Positions 26,985-34,973 are shown, counted from the stretch's first letter. The stretch: 57,429 nucleotides of DNA from Gemmatimonadota bacterium (GCA_022826005.1 JAJDVT010000072.1:1-57429); one strand, 5' to 3'. Notes: a model not told the origin generated them from the letters alone. Made by a program: numbers and translations.

Positions 26985-28433
26985 ATGAGACCAGCCACCC
27001 TCCCCCCACGCGCCCTGCCCACCGCCGCTTTCACCCTGGGAGCAATCGCCGCCCTCGCCGCGTATCCCCCCACGGCAAGCGCCCAAAGGCCCGTCCCAGG
27101 CTCCGCAGCGGCCTCCTACGTGGCCGTGGACGCCGAAATCGTCGCGATGACCGGCGTCACCCTCATCGACGGCACCGGCGGGCCCGTCCAGCGCGGCCGC
27201 ACGATCGTGGTCGAGGGCAACCGCATCACCGCGGTGGGACCGGACGGCCGGGTGTCGATCCCGGGAGGCGCCTCGGTCATGGACCTGAGCGGCCACACCG
27301 TGATCCCGGGGCTGGTCGGGCTGCACAACCACCTCTACTACACCGCCGCGGGGGGGCGCGCCGCCCAGCTCACCTTCAGCGCCCCGCGCCTCTACCTGGG
27401 CAGCGGGGTCACCACCGTGCGCACGACGGGGAGCCGCCAGCCGTACGCGGAGATCAACCTGCGCGAGGAGATCGAGGCGGGGCGGGCGCCGGGGCCGCGC
27501 ATCCACATCACCGCGCCGTACATCACCGGGGGCAGCGGACTCACGGGGATGACGCTGCTCAACTCGCCCGAGCAGGCGCGCCGCTTCGTGCGCTACTGGG
27601 CCGCCGAGGGGGCGACGTGGCTGAAGGCGTACACCCAGATCCGCTCCGAGGACCTGGCCGCCGCGATCGACGAGGCCCACAAGCAGGGGATCAAGGTCAC
27701 CGGCCACATCTGCTCGGTCAGCTTCACCGAGGCCGTCGCGCTCGGGATCGACAACATCGAGCACGGCCTGCCGACGAACAGCGACTACTACCCCGGTCGC
27801 GGGAAGGACGAGTGCCCCCGGGACATCATGGCGCAGGCGCTCACGGTCGACGTGAACAGCCCCGAGGTCGCGCACACCTTCAGGACGATGATCGACGCGG
27901 GCGTCCCCATGACCTCCACGCTGGCCGTCTACGAGCTCTTCTTCCAGGGACGGCCGGTCCGCGACCAGCGCACCCTCGACGCGATGACCCCCGCCGTGCG
28001 GACCGACTACCTGGCCGACAAGGCGAGGCGGGACGAGGTCGGGCGGGATCCGGCGGGGCTGCTGAACGCCATCGCCTACGAGAAGGCCTTCTACGATGCC
28101 GGCGGCGTGCTGGCGGCCGGCGTCGATCCCACCGGCAACGGCGGCGCCCTGCCCGGCTACGGCGACCAGCGCAACTACGAGCTCCTCAGCGAGGGCGGCT
28201 TCGCTCCGGTCGACGCGATCAGGGTCCTGACCGCCAACGGCGCGCAGGTGCTCGGGGAAGACGACCTGGGGACCGTCGAGCGCGGCAAGATCGCCGACCT
28301 CGTCATCCTCAGCGGCGACCTGACCGCCGACCCGTCCGTGATCCGCAACGTGACGGTGGTATTCAAGGACGGAGTGGGCTACGATTCGCCCAGGATGCTT
28401 GAAGCCGTGCGGGGGCTCGTCGGAATCAGGTAA
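26985..28433 (+). CDS. Secreted amidohydrolase-family enzyme
   Basis: A 482-residue protein from ATG 26985 (AGGAG 10 bases upstream). The signal peptide ends ...PTASAQ. The composite amidohydrolase fold is clear: VTLIDGTGGPVQRGRTIVV, then DLSGHTVIPGLVGLHNHLY with the H-x-H zinc ligands (~113), VTGHICS (His), NIEHGLPT (His), AAGVDPTGNGG (Asp), and the closing DLGTVERGKIADLVILSGD. The Lys of WLKAYTQIR may be the carbamylated or bridging residue. Such exported members in this phylum are usually imidazolonepropionase/prolidase-like with unknown substrate. A 117-base spacer separates it from the previous gene. Confidence 0.88.
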   Translation: MRPATLPPRALPTAAFTLGAIAALAAYPPTASAQRPVPGSAAASYVAVDAEIVAMTGVTLIDGTGGPVQRGRTIVVEGNRITAVGPDGRVSIPGGASVMDLSGHTVIPGLVGLHNHLYYTAAGGRAAQLTFSAPRLYLGSGVTTVRTTGSRQPYAEINLREEIEAGRAPGPRIHITAPYITGGSGLTGMTLLNSPEQARRFVRYWAAEGATWLKAYTQIRSEDLAAAIDEAHKQGIKVTGHICSVSFTEAVALGIDNIEHGLPTNSDYYPGRGKDECPRDIMAQALTVDVNSPEVAHTFRTMIDAGVPMTSTLAVYELFFQGRPVRDQRTLDAMTPAVRTDYLADKARRDEVGRDPAGLLNAIAYEKAFYDAGGVLAAGVDPTGNGGALPGYGDQRNYELLSEGGFAPVDAIRVLTANGAQVLGEDDLGTVERGKIADLVILSGDLTADPSVIRNVTVVFKDGVGYDSPRMLEAVRGLVGIR

Positions 28434-28455
28434 CCCATCCACTGCAAGCCGGGGA

Positions 28456-30615
28456 ATGAGAGACATGTCGCGACCGAGACCGTTTCACCTTGTGACGTTC
28501 GCAGCAATCACGATCATGGCCGGGTGTGGGGGGGGAGACGGCAACGGGAACGGGCCGATCACACCGCCGACACAGCCCAACCAGGCTCCGCGGGCCGTCG
28601 GCAGCCTGGGCGAGCTGGAACTCCCGCTCCGCGAGACCGTCACGCAGGATGTCTCCGGCAACTTCAACGATCCGGACGGGGACCGGCTCACCTTCACCGC
28701 GACCTCCTCGGCCCCGGGCATCGCGGGTGCGCAGGCGAGCGATGCCAGCATCAACGTCACCGGCGTCGCACCCGGAACGGCGACCATCACGGTCACCGCC
28801 CGGGATCCCGGCGGCCTGACCGCCAGCCTGCAGCTCGGCGTCAGCGTCAACGGTCCCCCGGTGCTGACGGACTCGATCCCACGGCAGGTCCTGGACGAGG
28901 GCGCGAGCGCGACGGTGGACCTCGACGACCACTTCACCGACCCCGACGACGACGTGGTGAGCTACGGAGCGGAATCCTCGGACGCTTCGGTAGCGAGCGT
29001 GTCGGTCGAAGGCAGCTCCGCGACCATCACCGGCGTCTCCGCCGGCACCGCGACCGTGACCTTCACCTTGAGAGACGACTTCGGGCAGGAGGGCACCCAG
29101 GAAGTCGGCGTCACCGTCGAGGAGGCGAACCAGCCCCCGCAGGCGACCGACTCGATCCCCGCCCAGGAGCTGATGCCCGACGGCGAGGTCACCCTGGACC
29201 TCTCCGGCCACTTCACCGACCCGGACGACGACGCGCTCACCTACGCGGGGGAGACCTCGGACCCGGACGTCGCCACCGTCATGGTCGAGGGCAGCAACGC
29301 CACGATCACCGGCGTAGCGGCGGGCACAGCAACGATCACCTTCACCGCCAGCGACCCCGACGGGCTCTCGGCCGACCAGGAGGCCATGGTCACGGTCAAC
29401 ACCCCGCCGATGCCCGAGGGCACGATCGACGAGATCACGGTCGCGGTGGACGAATCGACCACCCTCGTCGTCTCCGGCTACTTCAGCGACGCCGACGGCG
29501 ACGCCCTCAGCTACGAGGCGACCAGCTCCGACGAGGACATCGCGACCACCTCGGCGGCGGACAGCACGGTGACGATCAACGGCCACGCCGCCGGAACGGC
29601 GACCCTCACGATCACGGCAACCGACCCGCGCGGCGCGTCGGCCATGCAGGAGGCCACCGTCGCCGTGAAGACCCCCCCCATGCCCGACAGCGTCCCCCCC
29701 ACGCACGACATGGTCGTAGGCAACCACGTCGAACTCGACTTCTCGACCTTCTTCACGGACGAGGACGGGGACGAGCTGACGTATACGGCGATGACGTCGG
29801 ACGCGGCGGTGGCGACAGCGTCCGTGGATGGAAGCGTGGTGACGACTACGGCGGCTGGGGAGATTGATGACTCGGTGGCGACGGTGGTGACGCTGACGGT
29901 GACGGCGACGGACCCGGCGGGGCTGTCGGCGGAGCAGGAGGCGATGGTGCGGGTGAATGCGGCGGAGTATGACACGTTGGCGGGAATCACGGTGTTGGAG
30001 GATGGGTCCATTTCGGCGTCGCTTGGTGGAGCCTCACTTACGCTGACCTTCTGCCTCCCGCTCGATGGCTTCTTCTTCGAACCTAACCAATACATCACCT
30101 CGCATTGGTCGGAGTGGCAGCGGGCAGCCGGTACGGGGTGGGTCACTGCGCCCGGCACCCATCAGGATGGTCGCATCTGTCCCATTACCCCCAGACTCGA
30201 TGAAATGCAGGACGGCACCTACAGAATGATCGGCCGTCTGACGTTCGTCACCGTCGATACCACCGACACTGGCGCTGCAGACCCTACGGACACCCTCAGT
30301 GTCGTAACCAGCACCCTGCGATCCCCCACGTTTGACCACACGGCAGAGAGCAGCCCAGCCCAGGACGCATCCTTCAGCAGCTTGCAGTCCGGCCTGTTGG
30401 ATGCCGCTCAGCCCAGCCGCACGTCACTCCGGTCCTTCGCGCTGCCCGGATCGCACTTCCGGACTCTCACGGCCGCGGAGCCACGAGCCGCGAGTCGCGT
30501 CGCCCAGGCGCACGCAAGCGTCCACGCGACCCTGCGCCCCCCCGCATTCACCCGATCACGGGGGATCGCGCATTGGCAGCTGCCATCACGGGGCAGGGTG
30601 CGGGAACCGACGTAG
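28456..30615 (+). CDS. Ig/cadherin-like repeat lipoprotein
   Basis: A 719-residue protein from ATG 28456 (28465 is an alternative). The lipobox TIMAGC gives a surface lipoprotein with a Gly/Asn/Pro linker. Five tandem Ig-like repeats of ~85-90 residues follow; each has FxDPDxDxLxY, SSDxxVAxV and ITGVxAGTATIT...DPxGL...VTV (for example HFTDPDDDALTY, YFSDADGDALSY). These are the same repeat family as in the giant adhesin at the right end of the window. From residue ~510 the sequence changes: a lower-GC C-terminal ~200 residues (VLEDGSISASLGGASLTLTF..., PLDGFFFEPNQY) of unknown fold ends the protein, close to the edge of the accessory island. Confidence 0.85.
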   Translation: MRDMSRPRPFHLVTFAAITIMAGCGGGDGNGNGPITPPTQPNQAPRAVGSLGELELPLRETVTQDVSGNFNDPDGDRLTFTATSSAPGIAGAQASDASINVTGVAPGTATITVTARDPGGLTASLQLGVSVNGPPVLTDSIPRQVLDEGASATVDLDDHFTDPDDDVVSYGAESSDASVASVSVEGSSATITGVSAGTATVTFTLRDDFGQEGTQEVGVTVEEANQPPQATDSIPAQELMPDGEVTLDLSGHFTDPDDDALTYAGETSDPDVATVMVEGSNATITGVAAGTATITFTASDPDGLSADQEAMVTVNTPPMPEGTIDEITVAVDESTTLVVSGYFSDADGDALSYEATSSDEDIATTSAADSTVTINGHAAGTATLTITATDPRGASAMQEATVAVKTPPMPDSVPPTHDMVVGNHVELDFSTFFTDEDGDELTYTAMTSDAAVATASVDGSVVTTTAAGEIDDSVATVVTLTVTATDPAGLSAEQEAMVRVNAAEYDTLAGITVLEDGSISASLGGASLTLTFCLPLDGFFFEPNQYITSHWSEWQRAAGTGWVTAPGTHQDGRICPITPRLDEMQDGTYRMIGRLTFVTVDTTDTGAADPTDTLSVVTSTLRSPTFDHTAESSPAQDASFSSLQSGLLDAAQPSRTSLRSFALPGSHFRTLTAAEPRAASRVAQAHASVHATLRPPAFTRSRGIAHWQLPSRGRVREPT

Positions 30616-30618
30616 GAA

Positions 30619-30652
30619 TGTCATGTCGACATGGCAGAATGTAAGGTCGACA
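30619..30652. promoter_or_regulatory. Inverted TGTCGAC motif and shared TGTCATGT...AATGTAA element
   Basis: TGTCGAC (30624-30630) and GTCGACA (30646-30652) form an inverted pair spaced by 15 bases. The same stretch matches 40406-40433 at 20 of 28 positions (TGTCATGTnnACnTnnCAnAATGTAA). It lies at the left edge of the accessory island, before the first small gene. Confidence 0.4.
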
Positions 30653-30735
30653 GGTGATTATGTACTTGATGCACACCGGGAGACCCGCTAGCTTGCTGGT
30701 GTTGACCGCATGTCAGACCATCAAGGAGGCGGAAG

Positions 30736-30969
30736 ATGAGGACCGATCAGAGCACATGGCACACCGAAGGGGCAGAGTATTTCCACTTCTGTCTGACCTG
30801 TGTGACAGGCAGGGAAGCGATGCAGGCGGATGCCCGCCAATGGGGAACCGGCGGGAAGCTGCCTTGTCGGGACTGTCAGGAGTTGCGCGAACATGGTGCC
30901 TGCTTGGACCTTGGGCAGGTCCATGCGGTCATGGACGACCCTTGGTCACCGGAGGAAGGGGATGCCTGA
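30736..30969 (+). CDS. Small Cys-rich zinc-ribbon-like protein
   Basis: A 77-residue protein with a strong ribosome site (AAGGAGG). Two Cys pairs, CLTCVTG and PCRDC, are spaced ~24 residues apart, consistent with a small zinc ribbon; a last Cys lies in GACLDLG. It is acidic at the C-terminus. No family is recognised. It is the first gene of the accessory island; its 3' end overlaps by 41 bases the convergent reverse-strand gene. Confidence 0.6.
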   Translation: MRTDQSTWHTEGAEYFHFCLTCVTGREAMQADARQWGTGGKLPCRDCQELREHGACLDLGQVHAVMDDPWSPEEGDA

Positions 30970-31240
30970 GCTTCAGCACCCACACCGGGGGCGTGATGTC
31001 GTCCGCGAAGAAGGCCCATTCCTTGAGGATTCGCGTGATAGGCCACCCGAGGCTCAGGGCAATGCCCGCCACCCGCAACCCTTCGCCGACGGGACCGCGG
31101 AACGAAATGTACGGGCCGGCCGACGAGTGTCCCGGTCCACCTTGGCACGACTCGATCGTGTCCACCCCGTGCTCACGCAGCACATCGACGTAGGGCTGGA
31201 TGTCCGGATCGAGCACGGTGTCGGAGGCCATCTCGGTCAC
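30929..31240 (-). CDS. Small conserved hypothetical protein
   Basis: A 103-residue protein. The GTG start at 31240 shares its bases with the stop of the upstream small gene (GTGA), which fixes this start. The sequence VDVLREHGVDTIESCQGGPG, then YISFRGPVGEGLRVAGIALS and ITRILKEWAF has a regular alpha/beta pattern and a conserved-looking E-S-C-Q-G-G motif seen in small proteins of phage and accessory regions. The function is unknown. It ends inside the convergent zinc-ribbon gene. Confidence 0.65.
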   Translation of the reverse strand: MTEMASDTVLDPDIQPYVDVLREHGVDTIESCQGGPGHSSAGPYISFRGPVGEGLRVAGIALSLGWPITRILKEWAFFADDITPPVWVLKLRHPLPPVTKGRP

Positions 31241-31398
31241 TTGGCATTGATCGAGGCGGTCCCGTTATGCTCGGCGACGACCCGATCGACCTCCTGCATG
31301 ACGCGCTTGGGGAAGACGGCCTCCATGATCTCGCGGTCGGTCTTCTGGGCGATGTTCCGAGGCACCTTCCGCCGCCGTTTCGTCTTTCGCCGCTTCAC
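31237..31398 (-). CDS. Small basic protein, 53 residues
   Basis: GTG start at 31398 preceded by GGGGAGGG at a good distance. The product begins VKRRKTKRRRKVPRNIAQKT and continues with an amphipathic helix (DREIMEAVFPKRVMQEVDRV), ending in AEHNGTASINAK. The strongly basic head suggests nucleic-acid contact. The TGA stop overlaps the GTG of the next reverse-strand gene, so the two are translationally coupled. Its 5' end faces the + strand gene at 31433, leaving a 34-base divergent spacer. Confidence 0.55.
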   Translation of the reverse strand: MKRRKTKRRRKVPRNIAQKTDREIMEAVFPKRVMQEVDRVVAEHNGTASINAK

Positions 31399-31432
31399 GC
31401 CACCCTCCCCATCCTTGAAAGGAACCGAATCA

Positions 31433-31669
31433 ATGCGTGAGTCACCCGGTCGCGAAGTCGTCTACGAAATCCTAGAGGTCGTCGCTCTAGCACCCAGAAA
31501 TCCTCATGATCCGTTGGGAGTAATACGACTTCGCACCGATCGGGGCTGGTATCGATTCTCGGCACAGAAGCAGGCGCTTCTCCTACTCGCTGGTAGATGT
31601 GTCGAGTTGGCGCACCACCTGCCGCCGCATGACGAGAATGATCCCGGGGAGCCGTCTGAGATGAACTAG
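31433..31669 (+). CDS. Small hypothetical protein, 78 residues
   Basis: Start at ATG 31433 after AAAGGA. The sequence REVVYEILEVVALAPRN, GVIRLRTDRGWYRFSAQKQA and LLLLAGRCVELAHHLPPHDE alternates strands and a helix and has balanced composition typical of a real small protein. It lies 11 bases before the transposase gene in the same direction, whose ribosome site (TAGGAG) overlaps its stop, so they are likely co-transcribed. No family recognised. Confidence 0.55.
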   Translation: MRESPGREVVYEILEVVALAPRNPHDPLGVIRLRTDRGWYRFSAQKQALLLLAGRCVELAHHLPPHDENDPGEPSEMN

Positions 31670-31680
31670 GAGAGTCAGCC

Positions 31681-32613
31681 ATGAAGAGAGTCAACCTCGT
31701 TTCGCTGTTGGACCAATACAATACGGATGATAAGTGCCGGGACGCCTTGGAGGCAATTCGATGGCCGGACGGCGTGGCCTGCACCCGGTGCGGGGACACG
31801 GAGGTGGACGAGGTGCCCAGCCGCAACCAGTGGCGCTGCCGGGGGTGCAAGTACCGCTTCAGCGTCATGGCCGGGACGATCATGCACCGCAGCCACCTGC
31901 CGCTTCGGAAGTGGTTCCTCGCCATCTACCTGATGTGCGAGTCGAAGAAGGGGATGAGCGCGAACCAACTCAAGCGGTCGCTCGGGTGCCAGTACAAGAC
32001 CGCGTGGTATCTCTGCCACCGCATCCGCGAGGCGATGGGCAACGACCCGTTCCACGGGCCGACCCTGTTCGGGGTGGTCGAAGTGGACGAGACGCTCGTC
32101 GGCGGCCGCGTCAAGGGCCGTGAGAACGCCCACAGCAACAAGCATTGGGTGGCCGGCGCGATCGAGCGGGGCGGCAAGGTGCGGATCGAGCGCATCCCGA
32201 ACGTCCGGAAGGACACGATTCAGGGATTCGTGAACCGCACCGTGAGCCCGGACGCGGAAGCCATCTACACCGACGAGTTGCGGTCCTACATCGGCGTCGA
32301 GACGGACACCAGACGCCACGAGACGGTGCGGCACAGCGAAGACGAGTGGGTGGTGGGCGACGTCCACACGAATAGTGTGGAGGGGGTGTGGAGCCTCTTC
32401 AAGCGTTCCATCGTGGGTTCGTTCCATAAGATGTCGCTCCGGCATTTGGACCGCTACCTCGACGAATTGGAGTGGCGGTTTAATAACCGCCAGAACCCCT
32501 ACATCTTCCGCGACACGCTGGCGCGGATCATGAACACCGATCCGCTGGAGTACGAAGACCTGATCGCGTCCGAGGACGTCGAACAGCCCGAGCCGAAGAC
32601 GGAGGCGGCATGA
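31681..32613 (+). CDS. IS1595/ISXO2-like DDE transposase
   Basis: A 310-residue protein. An N-terminal zinc ribbon (CTRCGD ~34, CRGCKYRFS ~57) is followed by HRSHLPLRKWFLAIYLM and the helix-turn-helix-like MSANQLKRSLGCQYKTAWYL. The ISXO2-type DDE domain has VEVDETLVGGR (~132, first Asp), IYTDELRSY (~196, second Asp) and NSVEGVWSLFKRSIVGSFHK (~231, Glu). Length and motif order are those of complete IS1595-family transposases. No terminal inverted repeats were found at either side, and the gene sits in an operon with small genes on both sides, so it may be a domesticated or passenger-bearing form rather than a simple IS. Confidence 0.88.
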   Translation: MKRVNLVSLLDQYNTDDKCRDALEAIRWPDGVACTRCGDTEVDEVPSRNQWRCRGCKYRFSVMAGTIMHRSHLPLRKWFLAIYLMCESKKGMSANQLKRSLGCQYKTAWYLCHRIREAMGNDPFHGPTLFGVVEVDETLVGGRVKGRENAHSNKHWVAGAIERGGKVRIERIPNVRKDTIQGFVNRTVSPDAEAIYTDELRSYIGVETDTRRHETVRHSEDEWVVGDVHTNSVEGVWSLFKRSIVGSFHKMSLRHLDRYLDELEWRFNNRQNPYIFRDTLARIMNTDPLEYEDLIASEDVEQPEPKTEAA

Positions 32614-32732
32614 GCAACCAGAAGAAGAACGACACCATTTGGGTGCTGGCCACCATCGCGTTCTTCCTGTTCTGTCTCGGGATGCGGATCTACTGGAACT
32701 GGACGATCAAAGGGAATCCGTTTACCGACTGA
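32610..32732 (+). CDS. 40-residue single-span membrane protein coupled to the transposase
   Basis: The ATG overlaps the transposase stop (ATGA). The product is MSNQKKNDT, then a hydrophobic segment (IWVLATIAFFLFCLGMRIYW), then NWTIKGNPFTD. It has a basic-polar head and one clear transmembrane helix. A stem-loop with a T/C-rich tail follows. No family recognised; it could be a holin-like, toxic or regulatory micro-protein. Confidence 0.6.
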   Translation: MSNQKKNDTIWVLATIAFFLFCLGMRIYWNWTIKGNPFTD

Positions 32733-32741
32733 AGGTGGCCC

Positions 32742-32780
32742 GGCCGGGAAGCTGTCGAGGGCTTTCCCGGCCTCTCTCTT
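32742..32780 (+). terminator. Stem-loop terminator with CTCTCTT tail
   Basis: GGCCGGGAAGC (32742-32752) pairs with GCTTTCCCGGCC (32761-32772, one bulged T), 8-nt loop, followed by TCTCTCTTACC. It closes the transposase/membrane-protein transcript. It resembles the hairpin at 33019-33048. Confidence 0.65.
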
Positions 32781-32826
32781 ACCACCGCGCCCGCGTTTGG
32801 GCGACGCCACCCCACAGGAGGAAGGA

Positions 32827-32988
32827 ATGGACCCCATGAGCACTGTAGACACCCTCCGTGCGCACCTGAAGCGCGCCGAGAAGACCCTCGCGTATGTCCA
32901 GACCACGGGCCGGGACAGCACGTCCTATGTGCTCGACGTGCTGGACGCCCGCAGACGGCTGGAGGAGGCCGTGAAGAAGGCAGCCTGA
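32827..32988 (+). CDS. Small helical protein, 53 residues
   Basis: Start at ATG 32827 behind AGGAGGAAGG; ATG 32836 is an alternative. The sequence STVDTLRAHLKRAEKTLAYV and YVLDVLDARRRLEEAVKKAA predicts two amphipathic helices forming a helical hairpin. It is flanked by a stem-loop on each side, so it is a monocistronic unit. No family recognised. Confidence 0.55.
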   Translation: MDPMSTVDTLRAHLKRAEKTLAYVQTTGRDSTSYVLDVLDARRRLEEAVKKAA

Positions 32989-33018
32989 CTCTCGGGGGTT
33001 GTTTCCCACCCCCCCCAA

Positions 33019-33057
33019 GGCCGGGGACGTGTCACAGCGTCTCCGGCCTCTCTCATG
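33019..33057 (+). terminator. Stem-loop terminator, sibling of the one at 32742
   Basis: GGCCGGGGACG (33019-33029) pairs with CGTCTCCGGCC (33038-33048) with one G-T wobble and an 8-nt loop, followed by TCTCTC. Stem ends and tail (GGCC...GGCCTCTCTC) match the 32742 hairpin. Confidence 0.6.
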
Positions 33058-33123
33058 GCCCCCCTGCTGGATAACGGGGTGCTGTTCACCGACCCCCAGG
33101 GTCACATCCATGGGAGGGATCCT

Positions 33124-33339
33124 ATGAGCAAGCAGGACAAAGCCGACACCGTCATAATCAGCCGGACTGAGTACGAGAACCTGCTAGCCAACCAAGAGAA
33201 ACTCAAGCATCTGGCGAGTGACTTTCGAGTTCGGCTTGAAGCTCACGGTGCTCAGATTCAAGCTCTGAGAGAGAAGCTATCGACTCAAGCCAAGAAAGCC
33301 ATTGGTGGTGGTCATTCTTGGCCGCCTTCTGAAAACTGA
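33124..33339 (+). CDS. Small coiled-coil protein, 71 residues
   Basis: Start at ATG 33124 after GGGAGGGA. DTVIISRTEYENLLANQEKL followed by DFRVRLEAHGAQIQALREKL predicts one long coiled coil. Its last 137 bases overlap the reverse-strand gene 33203-33616 in antisense. Both frames look protein-like, so one may be a shadow; the good ribosome site and short spacing after a terminator support this one. Confidence 0.45.
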   Translation: MSKQDKADTVIISRTEYENLLANQEKLKHLASDFRVRLEAHGAQIQALREKLSTQAKKAIGGGHSWPPSEN

Positions 33340-33616
33340 TCAGAAGGTTGATGAACCCTTCTCGCTCGTGATCGGAACGGGGGAAGTGCTGGTCCGCCAG
33401 ATCGTGAAACTTCCGGCCGTTGTCCAGCACACAGGGATCGTTCTGTAGCTTTCCGATGATTGCCGGTAGTCGGGCGTCAGCGACTTCGAGAAGCGTCATG
33501 TTCGTCTCTTTCGGTGACGTCGCTTCTTCCAGCGATTTCCGGTAGAAGGCGATGAGGAAGGCCATGGCCTTCAGTTCACCGAGGAAAGACTTGGTGGGTT
33601 GGAGATCGTTCGACAT
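33203..33616 (-). CDS. Helical hypothetical protein, 137 residues
   Basis: Start at ATG 33616 behind AAAGGAG. MSNDLQPTKSFLGELKAMAF begins a protein that is mostly helical, with ARLPAIIGKLQNDPCVLDNG and HDLADQHFPRSDHEREGFIN in the middle and a C-terminal coiled coil (LSELESEHRELQAELESHS). It is the last gene of the reverse operon that begins with the lipoprotein at 34973, 72 bases downstream of the membrane-protein gene. Unknown function. Confidence 0.65.
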   Translation of the reverse strand: MSNDLQPTKSFLGELKAMAFLIAFYRKSLEEATSPKETNMTLLEVADARLPAIIGKLQNDPCVLDNGRKFHDLADQHFPRSDHEREGFINLLISFQKAAKNDHHQWLSWLESIASLSELESEHRELQAELESHSPDA

Positions 33617-33688
33617 TTCTTGCTCCTTTCGGAATGTCGGATGTAGGCGGGTGTCTCGGTGGCAGCCGGGGCACCCGCCGCTTGGGTG

Positions 33689-33982
33689 TCAGTTCTTGAC
33701 TGTTCCGTCCGTTCGGGCCTCCGCGTCAACGACGCCAGCGGGTTCTGCGTCATCCTTCGTGCGCTGCTTTCGGTCTTGCCGAGCCAAGAGAAGAACCATG
33801 GCAAGAATCGCCGATGGATACAGGGAGGGCTCCACGCCGTCCACATGTGCGATCCACAGACCCGAAAACCAGTTGGTGAGGGCGAAGAGGATAACGGCCC
33901 ACCGCCCCCATTTGCCACACCAGCGCCGTGCCGCTTCCCACAGGAGGACGAAGAGGCCTGCGACCATGAGGAAGCCGATCAT
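33689..33982 (-). CDS. Small membrane protein, 97 residues
   Basis: The ATG overlaps the stop of the upstream gene (ATGA). MIGFLMVAGLFVLLWEAARR, WGRWAVILFALTNWFSGLWI and LYPSAILAMVLLLARQDRKQ give three hydrophobic spans, and a charged tail follows (TKDDAEPAGVVDAEARTDG). It is paired with the next small membrane protein and probably forms a complex with it. No family recognised. Confidence 0.65.
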   Translation of the reverse strand: MIGFLMVAGLFVLLWEAARRWCGKWGRWAVILFALTNWFSGLWIAHVDGVEPSLYPSAILAMVLLLARQDRKQRTKDDAEPAGVVDAEARTDGTVKN

Positions 33983-34233
33983 TTGGTGGCCTCTGCGGTC
34001 GGTGGAGCTACGTTCAGTCGGGTCAGGGACACCACGGCCGCAAGGGTGGAGATGGCCAAGGCATCACTGCCCCAGCCTTCGACCCATGCCTTCCAAGTCA
34101 CGATCCACAGCAGAACCGCCCAGCAGGTAACGGCGATCCGCCCGCCACTCCATCGGCGCAGGCACAGGCACGGGAGCACGATCGCCAAGGTGGCCAACAG
34201 CGCCTCGCCGAGCCAGAGGGCGTCGTTCGGCAT
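33979..34233 (-). CDS. Small membrane protein, 84 residues
   Basis: Starts 2 bases after the lipoprotein gene. Hydrophobic spans are ALLATLAIVLPCLCLRRW, IAVTCWAVLLWIVTWKAW and ALAISTLAAVVSLTRL, so it has about three spans and a short tail. Coupled by overlap to the 97-residue membrane protein. The order lipoprotein, two small membrane proteins, helical protein is reminiscent of lysis or secretion cassettes, but nothing sequence-specific supports a function. Confidence 0.65.
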   Translation of the reverse strand: MPNDALWLGEALLATLAIVLPCLCLRRWSGGRIAVTCWAVLLWIVTWKAWVEGWGSDALAISTLAAVVSLTRLNVAPPTAEATK

Positions 34234-34235
34234 TT

Positions 34236-34973
34236 CTAGGCTCCTTCCCGGGCGAATTCACAGTCCACACCGAGTCCGTACTCGATCCAGATCACCCCAC
34301 CGGGGACCGGCCGACCGTTCCAAGTGATCCCGTCCCTGACCCAAGGCCCTGCCCACCTCGCCACCGGGCACTCGGCATGACGTGTCCGGCAGTTGCGGAA
34401 CCGCCGCCAATCGCCCATGTCGTCACCGTTGTGCACAAAGCACTCCTGATCTTCCAGCAGCCGCGGATCAAGCGGGTCTGTGCTGAGATCGGCCGGCTTC
34501 TCCCACGGACAACTCACACCGACCTTCACCAGCCGGTAGTCGTAGTCGAACGGCCACACCGCCTCGGCGCCGGACCCGTCAACACCCTTCCACTCGCCAA
34601 ACGGCACCCGGCGCCACATGCCGACGATCGTGCAGCCGGCCCGCTCACGCGCGCATCCGGTGAACGTCTTCCAGGCCGACAGGTCGTTGCCTCGGCCGGG
34701 GAACACGCAGTCCGGTTCCGGCTGGATCGTGTTGTGAGTGCCTTCTGGCCCGGGCCATCCCGGCCCCGGTGCGTACCCGTACAGCCAGAACGCCTCATCC
34801 GCGTTCGAGGACAGCCCGACCAGCGATCGGAGCGACCGCATCGTGTCGGGGGCCTCCATCATGGCGATCACTTCGGCGTGCGCCGCCTCGCTCTGATCCG
34901 GCGCGGTCGAGTCGCAGCCAGCAACGAGCAATGCGAATAGAACGGGTGGGGTCATGGTCCTCATCATCGGCAA
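34236..34973 (-). CDS. Cys-rich lipoprotein, 245 residues
   Basis: GGGAG precedes the start. The signal MPMMRTMTPPVLFALLVAGC ends in a clear lipobox. The mature part carries about eight further Cys (DCVFP, TGCARERAGCT, VSCPWE, DQECF, RNCRTRHAECP, VDCEF), suggesting disulfides, and Trp-rich segments (WLYGYAPGPGWPGPEG, GMWRRVPFGEWKG). The double element WKTFTGCARERAGCTIV and WRRFRNCRTRHAECPVA is an internal repeat of ~110 residues. First gene of the reverse operon. No family recognised. Confidence 0.7.
   Translation of the reverse strand: MPMMRTMTPPVLFALLVAGCDSTAPDQSEAAHAEVIAMMEAPDTMRSLRSLVGLSSNADEAFWLYGYAPGPGWPGPEGTHNTIQPEPDCVFPGRGNDLSAWKTFTGCARERAGCTIVGMWRRVPFGEWKGVDGSGAEAVWPFDYDYRLVKVGVSCPWEKPADLSTDPLDPRLLEDQECFVHNGDDMGDWRRFRNCRTRHAECPVARWAGPWVRDGITWNGRPVPGGVIWIEYGLGVDCEFAREGA

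Noticed and set aside
31600-32830. Simple IS1595 insertion sequence with terminal inverted repeats
   Set aside because: I could not find matching inverted ends close to the transposase, and flanking genes overlap or abut it as in an operon.
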